A DNA stretch of 64,000 bases from an uncultured Collinsella sp. (GTDB lineage Bacteria; Actinomycetota; Coriobacteriia; Coriobacteriales; Coriobacteriaceae): the NCBI GenBank assembly GCA_958370785.1, contig CATXKN010000002.1:62001-126000 (forward strand). Direction: 5' to 3'. A model generated the notes under the pieces. The model was not told the DNA's origin, ran no database searches, and saw nothing but the letters and a program-made list of their open reading frames with translations. Every line of letters starts with the position of its first letter. Within the stretch, counting starts at the first letter, position 1. This document shows positions 25,412-35,271 of this stretch, in pieces. Made by a program: the position numbers and the translations under genes.

Positions 25412-25416
25412 CCCCT

Positions 25417-26328
25417 ATGGGTCTCTTTAACGCCGTCATGGCGCTTTCGGGCATGATCGACACGGACGTGGTCGAGGACGAACGTCTTGCACGCCATACA
25501 AGCTATCGTATCGGCGGCAAGGCCGACCTCTTTGTGACGTGCCATAGCTACCATGCCCTGCGTCGCGCCGTGGCGGTGCTTGACCGCGAGCGGGTGCCGT
25601 GGGTGATTATCGGCAAGGGGTCCAACCTGTTGGTTGCCGATGCCGGTTATCGCGGCGCCGTTATTTCGCTGGGACGTGAGTTTCAGCGCACGGTTGTTGC
25701 CGAGGACGGCTGCACGCTGACCGTTGGTGCGGGCGTGATGTTCGCGCGTTTGGTCAACGATGCCTTGTCGCGCGGGCTTTCGGGCCTTGAGTTCGCGGTC
25801 GGTATTCCCGGTTCGGTCGGCGGCGCCGTGTCCATGAACGCAGGTACGCGGACCGAGTGGATCGGCTCCCTTATCGAGGACGTGGTCACGTTTGATCCGG
25901 CGTCCGGTATTAAGCACTATGCGGGGTCCGAGATCGCTTGGGGGTATCGCGAGTGCAGCCTGCCGCGTAACGAGATCATTCTCGAGTGCGTGCTTAAACT
26001 CAAGCCCGCGCCTAAGGCCGACATTCGCGAGCGCATGGAACGGTACCTGACGCGCCGCAAGCGCACGCAGCCCATGGGCCGTGCATCCTGCGGATCGGTC
26101 TTTCGCAACCCGCCCGATGCAAGCGTGGGCAAGTTGATTGAGGATTGTGGATTAAAGGGTTTTTCGGTTGGCGGTGCGGAAGTTTCGCCCGTACACGCTA
26201 ATTTTATCGTTAATAACGGAACCGCCTCGGCCGATGACGTGGCCGCGGTTATCAGGCATGTGCACGGAAAGGTGAGGGAGGCGTATGGCATCGAGCTCAG
26301 ACCGGAAGTTAAATTCCTCGGCTTCTAG
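25417..26328 (+). CDS. murB: UDP-N-acetylenolpyruvoylglucosamine reductase
   Basis: FAD-dependent reductase that completes UDP-MurNAc. The 303-residue length and lack of a Tyr-rich insertion suggest the type II form found in Gram-positives. Motifs are HTSYRIGGKADLF, IIGKGSNLLVAD and GIPGSVGGAVSMNAGT for FAD binding, and RASCGSVFRNP near the C-terminus with the catalytic Ser/Cys region. The gene sits 5 bp after murC, and its 3' end overlaps ftsQ by 44 bp. Confidence 0.96.
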   Translation: MGLFNAVMALSGMIDTDVVEDERLARHTSYRIGGKADLFVTCHSYHALRRAVAVLDRERVPWVIIGKGSNLLVADAGYRGAVISLGREFQRTVVAEDGCTLTVGAGVMFARLVNDALSRGLSGLEFAVGIPGSVGGAVSMNAGTRTEWIGSLIEDVVTFDPASGIKHYAGSEIAWGYRECSLPRNEIILECVLKLKPAPKADIRERMERYLTRRKRTQPMGRASCGSVFRNPPDASVGKLIEDCGLKGFSVGGAEVSPVHANFIVNNGTASADDVAAVIRHVHGKVREAYGIELRPEVKFLGF

Positions 26329-27550
26329 AGCATCGAAACCAACCTTCCGCCGCGCCGGAGGGCGTTCCGGCGCACCTGCCCAGCCTCAACATAAGCCCGC
26401 CATGCCCTCCAAGTCTGTTGGGCCCGTTCGTCCTGCCAAGCGCCCGGTCGTCGGCTCGCAGCTGGGAGGACGCCCCGCTTCTAAAAAGACGAGTCGTCCG
26501 GCTCCGCGTCCTTCGGTGACGCCCAGGCCGACGATGGGCACCAAGACCTCCCGACCCATGGCGACGCCCAGGCCTTCGCTGGGAACTCGTGCGCCGCATG
26601 CCGACCGTACGTTGGCTGGCGCTAAGCCGCGTTCGCTGACATCGGTGCCCGCTGCCAAGGCGTCTTCGGCAAAAAAGGGCATCAATCCTCTGTCATCGCT
26701 GGGTGCCATGGCAGGTAAGGCGACCGACGTCGCTTCTGCCATTAAAGGTAAGGGCAAAATCGCGGGCGGCATCCTGGCAGCCGTGGCCGTACTTGCCATT
26801 ATTGCCATCGTCGTCATCAATTCTGGCCTGTTCGCCGCCACCGATATTCAGATTCATGGCAGCGAGCATGTGACCAAGCACGACGCCATGCAGCTTATCA
26901 ATCTTCCCGAGGACACGTCGCTCTTTAACGTGGATCCCGATCAGATCACCGAGGGCCTCAAGCAAAACCCGTGGGTCTCGGGCGTGGATGTCCAGCGCCA
27001 GTTTCCCCATACGCTTATCATCACGCCGACGGAGCGTAAGGTTATCGCCATTGCGTATATCAGCTCCGACGACCTTGCCTGGGCTATCGGAGACGATGAC
27101 ACCTGGATTGCTCCGCTGTCGACGTCTGTCGAGGTGGACGACCGGGGGAACGTCATTACATCGGGGGAGGGTGCCAAAACCCTGACCGGCATCGATGCGG
27201 CCCTGGCGCTTGCCAAGCACTACGGCGCCGTGCTGTTGACTGACGTCTCGGCCGATGTCGCACCGGTTTCGGGCCGGGCGGTGAGCTCCAAGGCTGTCAA
27301 GGCCGGCCTGGATTACGCACGCGGTTTTTCGAGTGAGTTCTTGGACCAGGTGAAGGATATTTCCACGCCTTCCGTTGAGGCTATCTCGGCAAATCTCGAC
27401 AACGGCGTCGAGGTGTCGCTGGGCGATTCGGACGATATCGCCAAGAAAGAACGCATCGTGACCAAGCTACTTTCGCAGGTAGAGGGCGTAACCTATATCA
27501 ATGTTCGCTCTCCAGGCAACTACACGTTTAGGAACGCACCGACCGCCTAG
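26285..27550 (+). CDS. ftsQ: Cell division protein FtsQ/DivIB
   Basis: Bitopic membrane protein of 421 residues. A long basic, Pro-, Ser- and Arg-rich cytoplasmic region (1-155) precedes one membrane segment (about 159-180). A POTRA domain (about 186-255: HGSEHVTKHDAMQLINL, NPWVSGVDVQRQFPHTL) and the FtsQ beta-domain follow. The long disordered N-terminus is typical of actinobacterial FtsQ. It starts inside murB with GGGAGG upstream. It would link FtsL to the FtsW-FtsI synthase. A 200-bp gap to ftsZ follows where ftsA stands in many bacteria. Confidence 0.92.
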   Translation: MASSSDRKLNSSASRASKPTFRRAGGRSGAPAQPQHKPAMPSKSVGPVRPAKRPVVGSQLGGRPASKKTSRPAPRPSVTPRPTMGTKTSRPMATPRPSLGTRAPHADRTLAGAKPRSLTSVPAAKASSAKKGINPLSSLGAMAGKATDVASAIKGKGKIAGGILAAVAVLAIIAIVVINSGLFAATDIQIHGSEHVTKHDAMQLINLPEDTSLFNVDPDQITEGLKQNPWVSGVDVQRQFPHTLIITPTERKVIAIAYISSDDLAWAIGDDDTWIAPLSTSVEVDDRGNVITSGEGAKTLTGIDAALALAKHYGAVLLTDVSADVAPVSGRAVSSKAVKAGLDYARGFSSEFLDQVKDISTPSVEAISANLDNGVEVSLGDSDDIAKKERIVTKLLSQVEGVTYINVRSPGNYTFRNAPTA

Positions 27551-27749
27551 CATCCTAAATGGCTTTGTTGAGGGGTCATACCACGCCGTTTATCTGGTTT
27601 GTTTGGTTTTCACGGTCAATAATTTGACTGAAACGTTCATAATGTGCAAACATAATACGGTTTACCTTTGCATTTACTTTCAACCTGAAGGTTAATGTGC
27701 GCAGGGGTCAACCCATGCTATGGCTATAACCTTTGTTCGGAGGACCGAC

Positions 27750-28904
27750 ATGCACGAGACAGAGATCAACAACTACCTTGCCGTCATTAAGGTGGTCGGC
27801 GTCGGCGGCGGCGGTACCAACGCGGTCAATCGAATGATCGAAGAGGGCATCCGCGGCGTCGAGTTTGTTGCCATCAACACCGATGCTCAGGCGCTCGCGA
27901 TCTCTGATGCCGATATCAAGGTGCACATCGGCACCGACCTTACCCGCGGCCTGGGCGCCGGCGCCAACCCCGAGGTTGGTCGCAAGGCTGCCGATGAGTC
28001 CCGCGACGATATCGCCGAGGCGCTCGCTGGCGCCGATATGGTGTTCATCACCTGCGGCGAGGGCGGTGGTACCGGTACCGGCGCCGCTCCCATCGTTGCC
28101 GATATCGCGATGAACGAGGTCGGCGCGCTGACCGTCGCCGTCGTGACCAAGCCTTTCACCTTCGAGGGACGCAAGCGCAAGAAGAGCGCCGAGGAGGGCA
28201 TCAAGACCCTCTCCGATTGCGTCGACACCATGATCGTTATCCCTAACGACAAGCTGCTCGACATCGCCGAGAAGAAGACCACGATGCTCGAGGCCTTCGC
28301 AATTGCCGATGGCGTCCTTTCCCAGGGCACCCAGGGCATCACCGACCTCATCACCGTCCCGGGTATCATCAACCTGGACTTCGCCGATGTTAAGACCATC
28401 ATGAAGCAGGCCGGTACCGCCATGATGGGTATCGGTACCGCTTCTGGGGACACCCGTGCCGTCGACGCTGCCCAGCAGGCCATCTCCAGCCCGCTGCTCG
28501 AGAGCTCCATCGATGGCGCCACGCGCGTCCTGCTTTCCATCGCCGGCTCCAAGGATCTGGGCATCCAGGAGATCAGCGACGCCGCCGACGTTGTCGCCAA
28601 TGCCGTCGACCCCGAGGCCAACATCATCTTCGGTACCGTTGTTGACGAGTCCCTGGGCGACCAGGTGCGCATCACCGTTATCGCTACGGGCTTCTCCGAC
28701 TCCAACGTCAACCGTCAGGACGAGCTCTTCGCTGCCCAGCAGTCCCAGAGCAAGGCTGCTGCTTCTACTGAGCCGCAGCGCACTGCTCCGGCTACCAGCC
28801 CTGCTCAGGCTGCCCCGACTCGCAACGTCGGTGGTACCGAGCTGCCCAACTTTGGCAACGATCAGTTTGAGCTTCCCGATTTCCTCAAGCGTGGTAGCTT
28901 CTAG
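27750..28904 (+). CDS. ftsZ: Cell division GTPase FtsZ
   Basis: Tubulin-like GTPase that forms the Z ring. The 384-residue protein has the nucleotide motif GGGGTNAVNRM at about residues 19-29, the tubulin signature GGGTGTG (105-111), the T7-loop region with NLDFADVKTIM, a Gln/Ala-rich linker after about residue 320 and a conserved C-terminal peptide (FELPDFLKRG) that would bind SepF. ATG 27750 has GGAGGA 5 nt upstream; the in-frame ATG at 27720 does not. The 200-bp leader contains TTGACT near 27623 and an AACCTGAAGGTT palindrome near 27685, so ftsZ probably has its own promoter. A terminator follows. Confidence 0.98.
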   Translation: MHETEINNYLAVIKVVGVGGGGTNAVNRMIEEGIRGVEFVAINTDAQALAISDADIKVHIGTDLTRGLGAGANPEVGRKAADESRDDIAEALAGADMVFITCGEGGGTGTGAAPIVADIAMNEVGALTVAVVTKPFTFEGRKRKKSAEEGIKTLSDCVDTMIVIPNDKLLDIAEKKTTMLEAFAIADGVLSQGTQGITDLITVPGIINLDFADVKTIMKQAGTAMMGIGTASGDTRAVDAAQQAISSPLLESSIDGATRVLLSIAGSKDLGIQEISDAADVVANAVDPEANIIFGTVVDESLGDQVRITVIATGFSDSNVNRQDELFAAQQSQSKAAASTEPQRTAPATSPAQAAPTRNVGGTELPNFGNDQFELPDFLKRGSF

Positions 28905-28929
28905 TTCGTTTTTCTCAACGACCTGCATG

Positions 28930-28960
28930 GGGTGCGTCCGATTGGGCGCACCCTTTTTTG
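28930..28960 (+). terminator. Terminator after ftsZ
   Basis: Stem GGGTGCG/CGCACCC (28930-28936 with 28947-28953), followed by six T residues. Confidence 0.9.
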
Positions 28961-29119
28961 TTGTGTTTCGTCTTTGTAAACGAAAGCCTCCAATCTCCTT
29001 ACGTTCCCTTTACGTTTGGTCCCTACCGCTGCGGGTATCCTTTTGATGAAGTATGGCAGCCGTATGACGCGGACTGCTGCGGCGTCGCCGCGATACTTGT
29101 GTTATTAGGAGGCTTTAGT

Positions 29120-29920
29120 ATGGCAGCACGTGCGGACAACGTTTCGCGTGTCGACCATGATGGAGTTACGTTGGTAGAGGGCGCGACGCACGATGTTCGC
29201 TTTGCCTTTACCGAGCGCACCGGTGGCGTTTCCGAAGACGCGTACTCCTCGCTCAATCTGGGCTCGCATGTAGGCGATGACCCCTTTGCCGTTCAAGAAA
29301 ATCGTCGTCGAGCGCTCGAGGCCATGGGGGCCGCCGAGTGCGAGCATAATCTGCTTGTTCCCAATCAAGTGCACGGTGACCATGTCGTGACGGTGACCTC
29401 GAACGGCGCCGACGATCTCGAGAACATTCGCGAACAGATTGCAGAGGGCTGCGATGCCATCGTCTGTACGGCCCATGAGGTGCCCGTGCTGCTCTGCTTT
29501 GCCGATTGTGTTCCCGTGGTGCTGGTGGCTCCCAACGGCTTTGCCGTGGTGCATTCTGGCTGGAAGGGCACGATTGCGCGCATTTCCGCCAAGGCCAGCC
29601 AAGCACTCTGCGAGGCGGCTGACTGCACGCCGGAGGACATCTCTGCCTATATTGGGCCCCATATCCTGGGTGACGAGTATGAGGTGTCCCAAGAACTTAT
29701 GGATCGCTTTGCCGCCGAGTTCGCGTGCATCGATGCTACCGCTTCCCGTATGCTCGATCTTTCCGCCGCCATTCGCGAGGCGCTGGTGGATGCCGGTGTC
29801 GATGTGAATGGCATTGTGGACACCAAACTTTCCACCGTGCGTCAAAACGACCGCTTTTATTCCTATCGCAACGAGGGCGGGACCTGTGGGCGCCATGCTG
29901 CGATCGTCGTGATGCTATGA
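29120..29920 (+). CDS. pgeF: PgeF/YfiH (LACC1-like) family protein
   Basis: A 266-residue member of the laccase-domain family. Members act as purine nucleoside phosphorylase/deaminase-like enzymes, and E. coli PgeF corrects mis-incorporated L-Ser in muropeptides. Metal-site motifs are visible: NQVHGDHV, CADCVPVVL and VHSGWKGTI, with IGPHI and the C-terminal CGRHAA. ATG 29120 has AGGAGG 7 nt upstream. In many Gram-positives a pgeF homologue directly follows ftsZ and precedes yggS and sepF; here the ftsZ neighbour is kept but a phosphate operon comes next. Its stop overlaps the pstS start (ATGA), so pstS is translationally coupled to it. Confidence 0.9.
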   Translation: MAARADNVSRVDHDGVTLVEGATHDVRFAFTERTGGVSEDAYSSLNLGSHVGDDPFAVQENRRRALEAMGAAECEHNLLVPNQVHGDHVVTVTSNGADDLENIREQIAEGCDAIVCTAHEVPVLLCFADCVPVVLVAPNGFAVVHSGWKGTIARISAKASQALCEAADCTPEDISAYIGPHILGDEYEVSQELMDRFAAEFACIDATASRMLDLSAAIREALVDAGVDVNGIVDTKLSTVRQNDRFYSYRNEGGTCGRHAAIVVML

Positions 29921-30753
29921 GAAAGATCGCATCGGTCCTGAGTGCGGCAGTGCTCACGCTCACGCTGTGCGCCTGTTCCTCGGGATCTTCTACCTCTTCC
30001 ATCACCGTTGCCGGCTCTACGACGTGCCTTCCCATTGCCGAGATTGCCGCCGAGGGCTTTAAAGAGGAGACCGGCACCGACGTGCTCGTCTCCGGCCTTG
30101 GCTCATCTGCTGGCATCGAAGCTGTTAGCGCCGGCACCGCCGATATCGCCAGCTCCTCTCGTGGCCTCAATGCCGACGAGCAGGATTTGGGCCTGACCCC
30201 GATCGTAATCGCGCACGACGGCATCGCAGTCATCGTGAACGACGACAACCCGGTCGACAATCTCTCGACCGAGCAGCTCCGCGATATTTACGCCGGTAAG
30301 ATCACCAACTGGAAAGAGGTCGGCGGAGAGGACCTGAAGATTCAGGTTATCAACCGCGACGAGGCGTCCGGTACGCGCGAGGCCTTCCGCACTATCGTGA
30401 TGGACGGCACGCCATTCGATCGCCGCTCGGCTGTTCTTTCGGGCACGGGCCAGGTGCGCGATGTCGTGTCTCGCTCGCGTGGCGCCATTGGCTACATCTC
30501 GCTGGGTTTTGTCGAGAGCCTCAACGCCAAGACCTCGGTCAAGGCCGTTTCGGTCAACCATGTCGAGGCATCCGAGAAGACGGTCGCAAGTGGCGGCTAT
30601 CCCATCTCGCGTGACCTCTACTTCTTTGTGAAGGGAACGCCTTCGCAGCAAGCGCAGGATTACATCGACTACGTGACGTCCGAAAAGATGGACAAGCAGA
30701 TTCGCGAGGCGGGCTTTATTCCCGTCACCAACGACGGAAAGGGGAGTGAGTAG
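29917..30753 (+). CDS. pstS: Phosphate ABC transporter substrate-binding lipoprotein
   Basis: High-affinity phosphate receptor. The 278-residue protein starts with a lipoprotein signal peptide (RKIASVLSAAVLTLTLCACSS) with a lipobox Cys at about 22-24. It continues as a type II periplasmic-binding domain with GSTTC, SSAGIEAVSAGTADIASSSRG, NRDEASGTREAF and GAIGYISLGF, typical phosphate contacts. ATG 29917 overlaps the pgeF stop by 4 bp, with no separate promoter visible. First gene of pstS-pstC-pstA-pstB-phoU. Confidence 0.95.
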   Translation: MRKIASVLSAAVLTLTLCACSSGSSTSSITVAGSTTCLPIAEIAAEGFKEETGTDVLVSGLGSSAGIEAVSAGTADIASSSRGLNADEQDLGLTPIVIAHDGIAVIVNDDNPVDNLSTEQLRDIYAGKITNWKEVGGEDLKIQVINRDEASGTREAFRTIVMDGTPFDRRSAVLSGTGQVRDVVSRSRGAIGYISLGFVESLNAKTSVKAVSVNHVEASEKTVASGGYPISRDLYFFVKGTPSQQAQDYIDYVTSEKMDKQIREAGFIPVTNDGKGSE

Positions 30754-30754
30754 C

Positions 30755-31678
30755 GTGGAAGCACAGGAAACCCCCCAGATTGAGCAGGAGACTCAGGCGC
30801 CCAAAAAGCGTGAGTTGGCGTTGGTGTCGCGCAGCACCTATCTTAAGGAGAAGGCGCTGCAGTGGATTTTCTTTGCCTGCGCGTTCTTGGCGGTCGTCAC
30901 CGTCATCCTGATTTTTGTCTTTACCACGTACTCGGCGCTGCCCGTCTTTACCGACATCGGCCTGGCGGACTTCTTTAGCTTTACATGGGCACCCTCTGAG
31001 GGCCACTACGGCATTATGTCGCTGCTGGCGGGTTCTGGTCTGGTGACCGTCGGTGCGCTCGCCATGGGTGTGCCCCTGGGTGTGGGCACGGCTGTGTATC
31101 TGGTCGAGATCGCCAGCAAGCGCGTGCGCAAGCTCATCAGCCCCGCCGTCGATCTGCTGGCGGGCATCCCCTCCATCATCTACGGTTTCTTTGGCATGGT
31201 CATCATCCGTCCGTTTATCGCGCAGCTAACCGGCGGCCTTGGCTTTGGCGCGCTGACAGCGTGGTTCGTGCTCGCCATCATGATCGTTCCCACCATCACC
31301 ACGCTCACCATCGATGCCCTCAATTCCATTCCCATGGGCATTCGCGAGGCATCCTATGCCATGGGTGCCACCAAGTGGCAGACCATCTACAAGGTCGTGC
31401 TGCCTGCAGCCAAGCTGGGCATTGTCGATGCAATTGTCTTGGGTATGGGGCGTGCCATCGGTGAGACCATGGCCGTGCTGATGGTCGTGGGCAACGCCCC
31501 GGTCATTCCGGACAGCATCTCGAGCCCCATCTCGACGCTCACGAGCCAGATCGCGCTCGACATGAGCTATTCCTCGGGCCTGCACCGCTCGGCTCTGTTT
31601 GGCATGGGCGTGGTCCTGTTTATCATCTCCGCTGCACTGGTGGGTATCGTCCGCCTGATTTCCAAGAAGAGGGGGTAG
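30755..31678 (+). CDS. pstC: Phosphate ABC transporter permease PstC
   Basis: Inner-membrane subunit of the Pst transporter, about 307 residues with six hydrophobic segments. The permease EAA loop reads REASYAMGATKWQTIYKVVLPAA. GTG 30755 is preferred because the G-rich ribosome-binding site ends about 9 nt upstream; GTG 30746 overlaps the pstS stop and is the alternative. pstA starts 4 bp after its stop. Confidence 0.93.
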   Translation: MEAQETPQIEQETQAPKKRELALVSRSTYLKEKALQWIFFACAFLAVVTVILIFVFTTYSALPVFTDIGLADFFSFTWAPSEGHYGIMSLLAGSGLVTVGALAMGVPLGVGTAVYLVEIASKRVRKLISPAVDLLAGIPSIIYGFFGMVIIRPFIAQLTGGLGFGALTAWFVLAIMIVPTITTLTIDALNSIPMGIREASYAMGATKWQTIYKVVLPAAKLGIVDAIVLGMGRAIGETMAVLMVVGNAPVIPDSISSPISTLTSQIALDMSYSSGLHRSALFGMGVVLFIISAALVGIVRLISKKRG

Positions 31679-31681
31679 GCT

Positions 31682-32587
31682 ATGTCCGATTCCGTTGACA
31701 CGATGGTCGATACGACCTCGTCGCGCGAGCGCATCAAGCGTGCCCTTTCCCATGGCAAGAAGGGCCGCATCAACAAGGACCTCTCCAACAAGATCATGCT
31801 CGGCGTGTTTCGCGCCGCGGCCTATATCACCACGCTGGTGCTGATCGCCATCATCGCCTACGTGGTCATCAACGGCCTGCCGCATATCTCGCTCGACTTT
31901 ATCTTCGGCTGGCCGCAGGGCGTCAACGCCGAGGGCGGCATTTGGCCCACGATCGTCTCGACCATCTACGTGACGGCGCTCGCCATGCTTATCTGCACGC
32001 CGGTTGCCGTCCTGGCTGCGGTCTATCTGGCCGAGTACGCCAAGCAGGGCAAGGTCGTCGACATTATTCGCTATGCTGCCGATGCCCTGGCCTCGGTGCC
32101 CTCCATTGTTATGGGCCTCTTTGGCTACGCCTTGTTTGTCGAGGCCATGGGCTTGGGCCTTTCGATGGTCTCGGCCGCCCTGGCACTGGCACTTCTGATG
32201 CTGCCTATTGTCATGCGTACCACCGAGGAGGCAATCCGCGCCGTTCCGCGCTATATCCGTTGGGGTGCATATGGCCTGGGCGCCACCAAGTGGCAGGTCG
32301 TCTCCAAGATCGTGCTTCCTTCTGCCTTTGGCCGCATTGCCACCGGCATCGTACTTGCCATCGGCCGCGCCATCGGCGAGACCGCGGTGGTGCTCTACAC
32401 CATGGGTCAGGCCATCAATCTGCCTATTTCGCCGCTCGATTCCGGTCGTCCCATGACCGTTCACCTTTATCTGCTTGCCAACGACGGCATCAACATGAAC
32501 GCAGCCTACGGCACCGCGCTTTTGCTGATGGCGATTATTCTGGCCTTCAACCTGTTTGCGCGCTATCTGTCGCGCAAGCGCCGCTAG
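31682..32587 (+). CDS. pstA: Phosphate ABC transporter permease PstA
   Basis: Second permease subunit, 301 residues with six membrane segments and the permease loop IRWGAYGLGATKWQVVSKIV. Family-typical segments are PSIVMGLFGYALF and GRAIGETAVVLYTMG. A charged cytoplasmic N-terminus of about 40 residues precedes the first helix. It sits between pstC (4 bp) and pstB (13 bp) in one operon. Confidence 0.95.
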   Translation: MSDSVDTMVDTTSSRERIKRALSHGKKGRINKDLSNKIMLGVFRAAAYITTLVLIAIIAYVVINGLPHISLDFIFGWPQGVNAEGGIWPTIVSTIYVTALAMLICTPVAVLAAVYLAEYAKQGKVVDIIRYAADALASVPSIVMGLFGYALFVEAMGLGLSMVSAALALALLMLPIVMRTTEEAIRAVPRYIRWGAYGLGATKWQVVSKIVLPSAFGRIATGIVLAIGRAIGETAVVLYTMGQAINLPISPLDSGRPMTVHLYLLANDGINMNAAYGTALLLMAIILAFNLFARYLSRKRR

Positions 32588-32599
32588 TTAAGGAGTCCC

Positions 32600-33403
<804 letters not shown>

Positions 33404-33495
33404 TCGGTGCGACTAGTCCCAATCCGATCGGACCTGGTCCGGTGCGTATTCACTGTGCGGGCGGCATGACCGCACCCAACTGATTGGAGTGAACC

Positions 33496-34353
33496 ATGCG
33501 CAAACTGTTTTCCCGTCAGCTCATCGAGGCCCGTCACGAGATGCTGAGCATCTACGAGGCCGTCGATCTGGCTCTTCACGACGCCGTGAAGGCCTATGTG
33601 ACCGATGACCGCAAGCTCGCCACCAAGACCAAGAAGCGCACGCTCTCGATCGATGCGCGCTGCGCCAACTTGGAGGCCGTGTGCTACAACCTGATCGCTA
33701 CGCAGTCGCCGGTCGCCTCCGACTTCCGCTTGCTGCAGACGATCATCTACGTCGACTTTAACCTGCAGCGCATGACCGATAAGGTTCGCCAGGTCTGCCG
33801 CGCCACGCGTCACATGGTCAAGGCCGACATCTCGCTGCCTCAGGAGCTTGTGACCTTGGTTGAAGCCGAGGCCGAGGCTGTCTATCAGGTGCTGGGTTCG
33901 TCGCTTTCTGCGCTCGTCACCAACGACATGTCCATCATCTGCAATCTGGCCGTCGAGGACGAGCCGGTGCATGCGGCGTACGAGAAGTTCTTCCGTACCT
34001 TCAACCGCATGGATGCCGGCGAGTTTATGGATGACAACAGCAATTACGACGACCTGCGCCGCGCCATCATGGTTTCGCGCTACCTCGATCGCATTGCCTC
34101 GATTTCCATCGATGCCGCCTGCCGTCTGACCTTCCTTTTGACCGGACAGCGCATGACTGCCGGCGATATCGCCCGTACGGACGAGGATGAGCTCGAGAGC
34201 ATGCGCGTGCCTTCGGGCGAGGGCGTCATCATGAGGCCCGCCGTCGATGCGCGCTTTGTTGCCAAGGTGCCTGCTAACGAGGTGAGCGAAGGCCTTCGCT
34301 ATTTGCTTGAGCACCTTGAGGACGAGGACGACGCCGAGGACGACGAGGAGTAG
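33496..34353 (+). CDS. phoU: Phosphate signalling regulator PhoU
   Basis: All-helical metal-binding protein that links Pst transport to phosphate signalling. Two PhoU half-domains are visible: residues about 1-105 with the E-x3-DxxxD-like DFRLLQTIIY helix, and about 115-210 with NYDDLRRAIMVSRYLDRIASISID. At 285 residues it is longer than the usual 210-240, because of a C-terminal extension of about 65 residues that ends in a very acidic tail (EDEDDAEDDEE). The function of the extension is unknown. No phoB/phoR pair lies near it in the window. A terminator follows. Confidence 0.92.
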   Translation: MRKLFSRQLIEARHEMLSIYEAVDLALHDAVKAYVTDDRKLATKTKKRTLSIDARCANLEAVCYNLIATQSPVASDFRLLQTIIYVDFNLQRMTDKVRQVCRATRHMVKADISLPQELVTLVEAEAEAVYQVLGSSLSALVTNDMSIICNLAVEDEPVHAAYEKFFRTFNRMDAGEFMDDNSNYDDLRRAIMVSRYLDRIASISIDAACRLTFLLTGQRMTAGDIARTDEDELESMRVPSGEGVIMRPAVDARFVAKVPANEVSEGLRYLLEHLEDEDDAEDDEE

Positions 34354-34391
34354 GGTAGCTTCGTTCGTCGAAAGATTGTAAATACCTAAGT

Positions 34392-34430
34392 GAGCGCGGC
34401 CTTGCACATGCAGGGCCGCGCTCTTGCGTT
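34392..34430 (+). terminator. Terminator after phoU
   Basis: A 10-bp stem GAGCGCGGCC/GGCCGCGCTC (34392-34401 with 34414-34423) with a short CTTGCGTT tail. Confidence 0.65.
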
Positions 34431-34473
34431 AGCATGGGACTACTTGTATGGCTGTCTGCGGAGGCGATTGGCA

Positions 34474-35211
34474 ATGGATAACTATTTGGACTTGATGCGC
34501 GCTCGCCGCGAGCAGATTCTCGAACGCTTTTATGCCGCACTCGATCGCGCGGGCCGTACCCACGATGCCGCACGCCTGATTGCCGTCTCCAAAACCGTTG
34601 GCGTCGATGAGACCGTTGCCGCTATCCAGGCGGGGTATCGCCATTTTGCCGAGAACCGCCCGCAGGAGCTCGTTCGCAAGCTCGCGGGCCTCGCAGAGCA
34701 TCCGGAGCTACCCGAGGTGCGCTTCGATATGATCGGCAACCTGCAGACCAACAAGATCAATGCGGTTCTGGGCTCGGCCGAGCTGATTCATTCGGTAAGC
34801 TCGCTGCATTTGGCTCAGGCTATCTCGAGCCGTGCGGTCCGTAAGATTGAGGCGGGCGAGCTCTCCGGCCCCCAGCGCGTGCTGCTCGAGGTCAATGTGA
34901 GCGGCGAGGAGTCCAAGGGCGGCTTTTCGCCCGACGAGGTTCGCGACGCCGCAGGCGAGCTTGCGGAGCTTGAGGGAATTTGTGTGCAGGGCCTTATGAC
35001 TATGGCGCCCCGGGGGAACAAGGATGTGGCGCGCCGCACCTTTGCCGGACTTCGCGAACTAAGGGACGAGCTTGAGGCGACGCACTCCGATCTGAGCCTG
35101 CCCGAACTTTCCTGCGGCATGAGCGAGGACTTTGAGCCTGCCCTTGAGGAAGGCTCTACGCTCGTTCGCCTGGGCAGGGTAGTATTTAGCCCGGAGTTTG
35201 CAGTAAAATAA
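34474..35211 (+). CDS. yggS: YggS/YlmE-type PLP-binding protein
   Basis: Pyridoxal-phosphate homeostasis protein, 245 residues, a single-domain alanine-racemase-like barrel without known catalytic output. Typical segments are RLIAVSKTVGVDE with the PLP Lys, FAENRPQELVRK, FDMIGNLQTNKI, LLEVNVSGEESKGGF, GLMTMAP and LSCGMSEDFEPALEEGSTLVRLG (split here as LSCGMSEDFEPA and EGSTLVRLG). ATG 34474 has CGGAGG 8 nt upstream. It resumes the post-ftsZ gene order (yggS-sepF-yggT-divIVA) interrupted by the pst operon. Confidence 0.95.
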   Translation: MDNYLDLMRARREQILERFYAALDRAGRTHDAARLIAVSKTVGVDETVAAIQAGYRHFAENRPQELVRKLAGLAEHPELPEVRFDMIGNLQTNKINAVLGSAELIHSVSSLHLAQAISSRAVRKIEAGELSGPQRVLLEVNVSGEESKGGFSPDEVRDAAGELAELEGICVQGLMTMAPRGNKDVARRTFAGLRELRDELEATHSDLSLPELSCGMSEDFEPALEEGSTLVRLGRVVFSPEFAVK

Positions 35212-35271
35212 GGCTCTGAAGTGCGCGCTGATTATCGGAGCGCCTGCACTAAACCGCGAGAGGACACAACC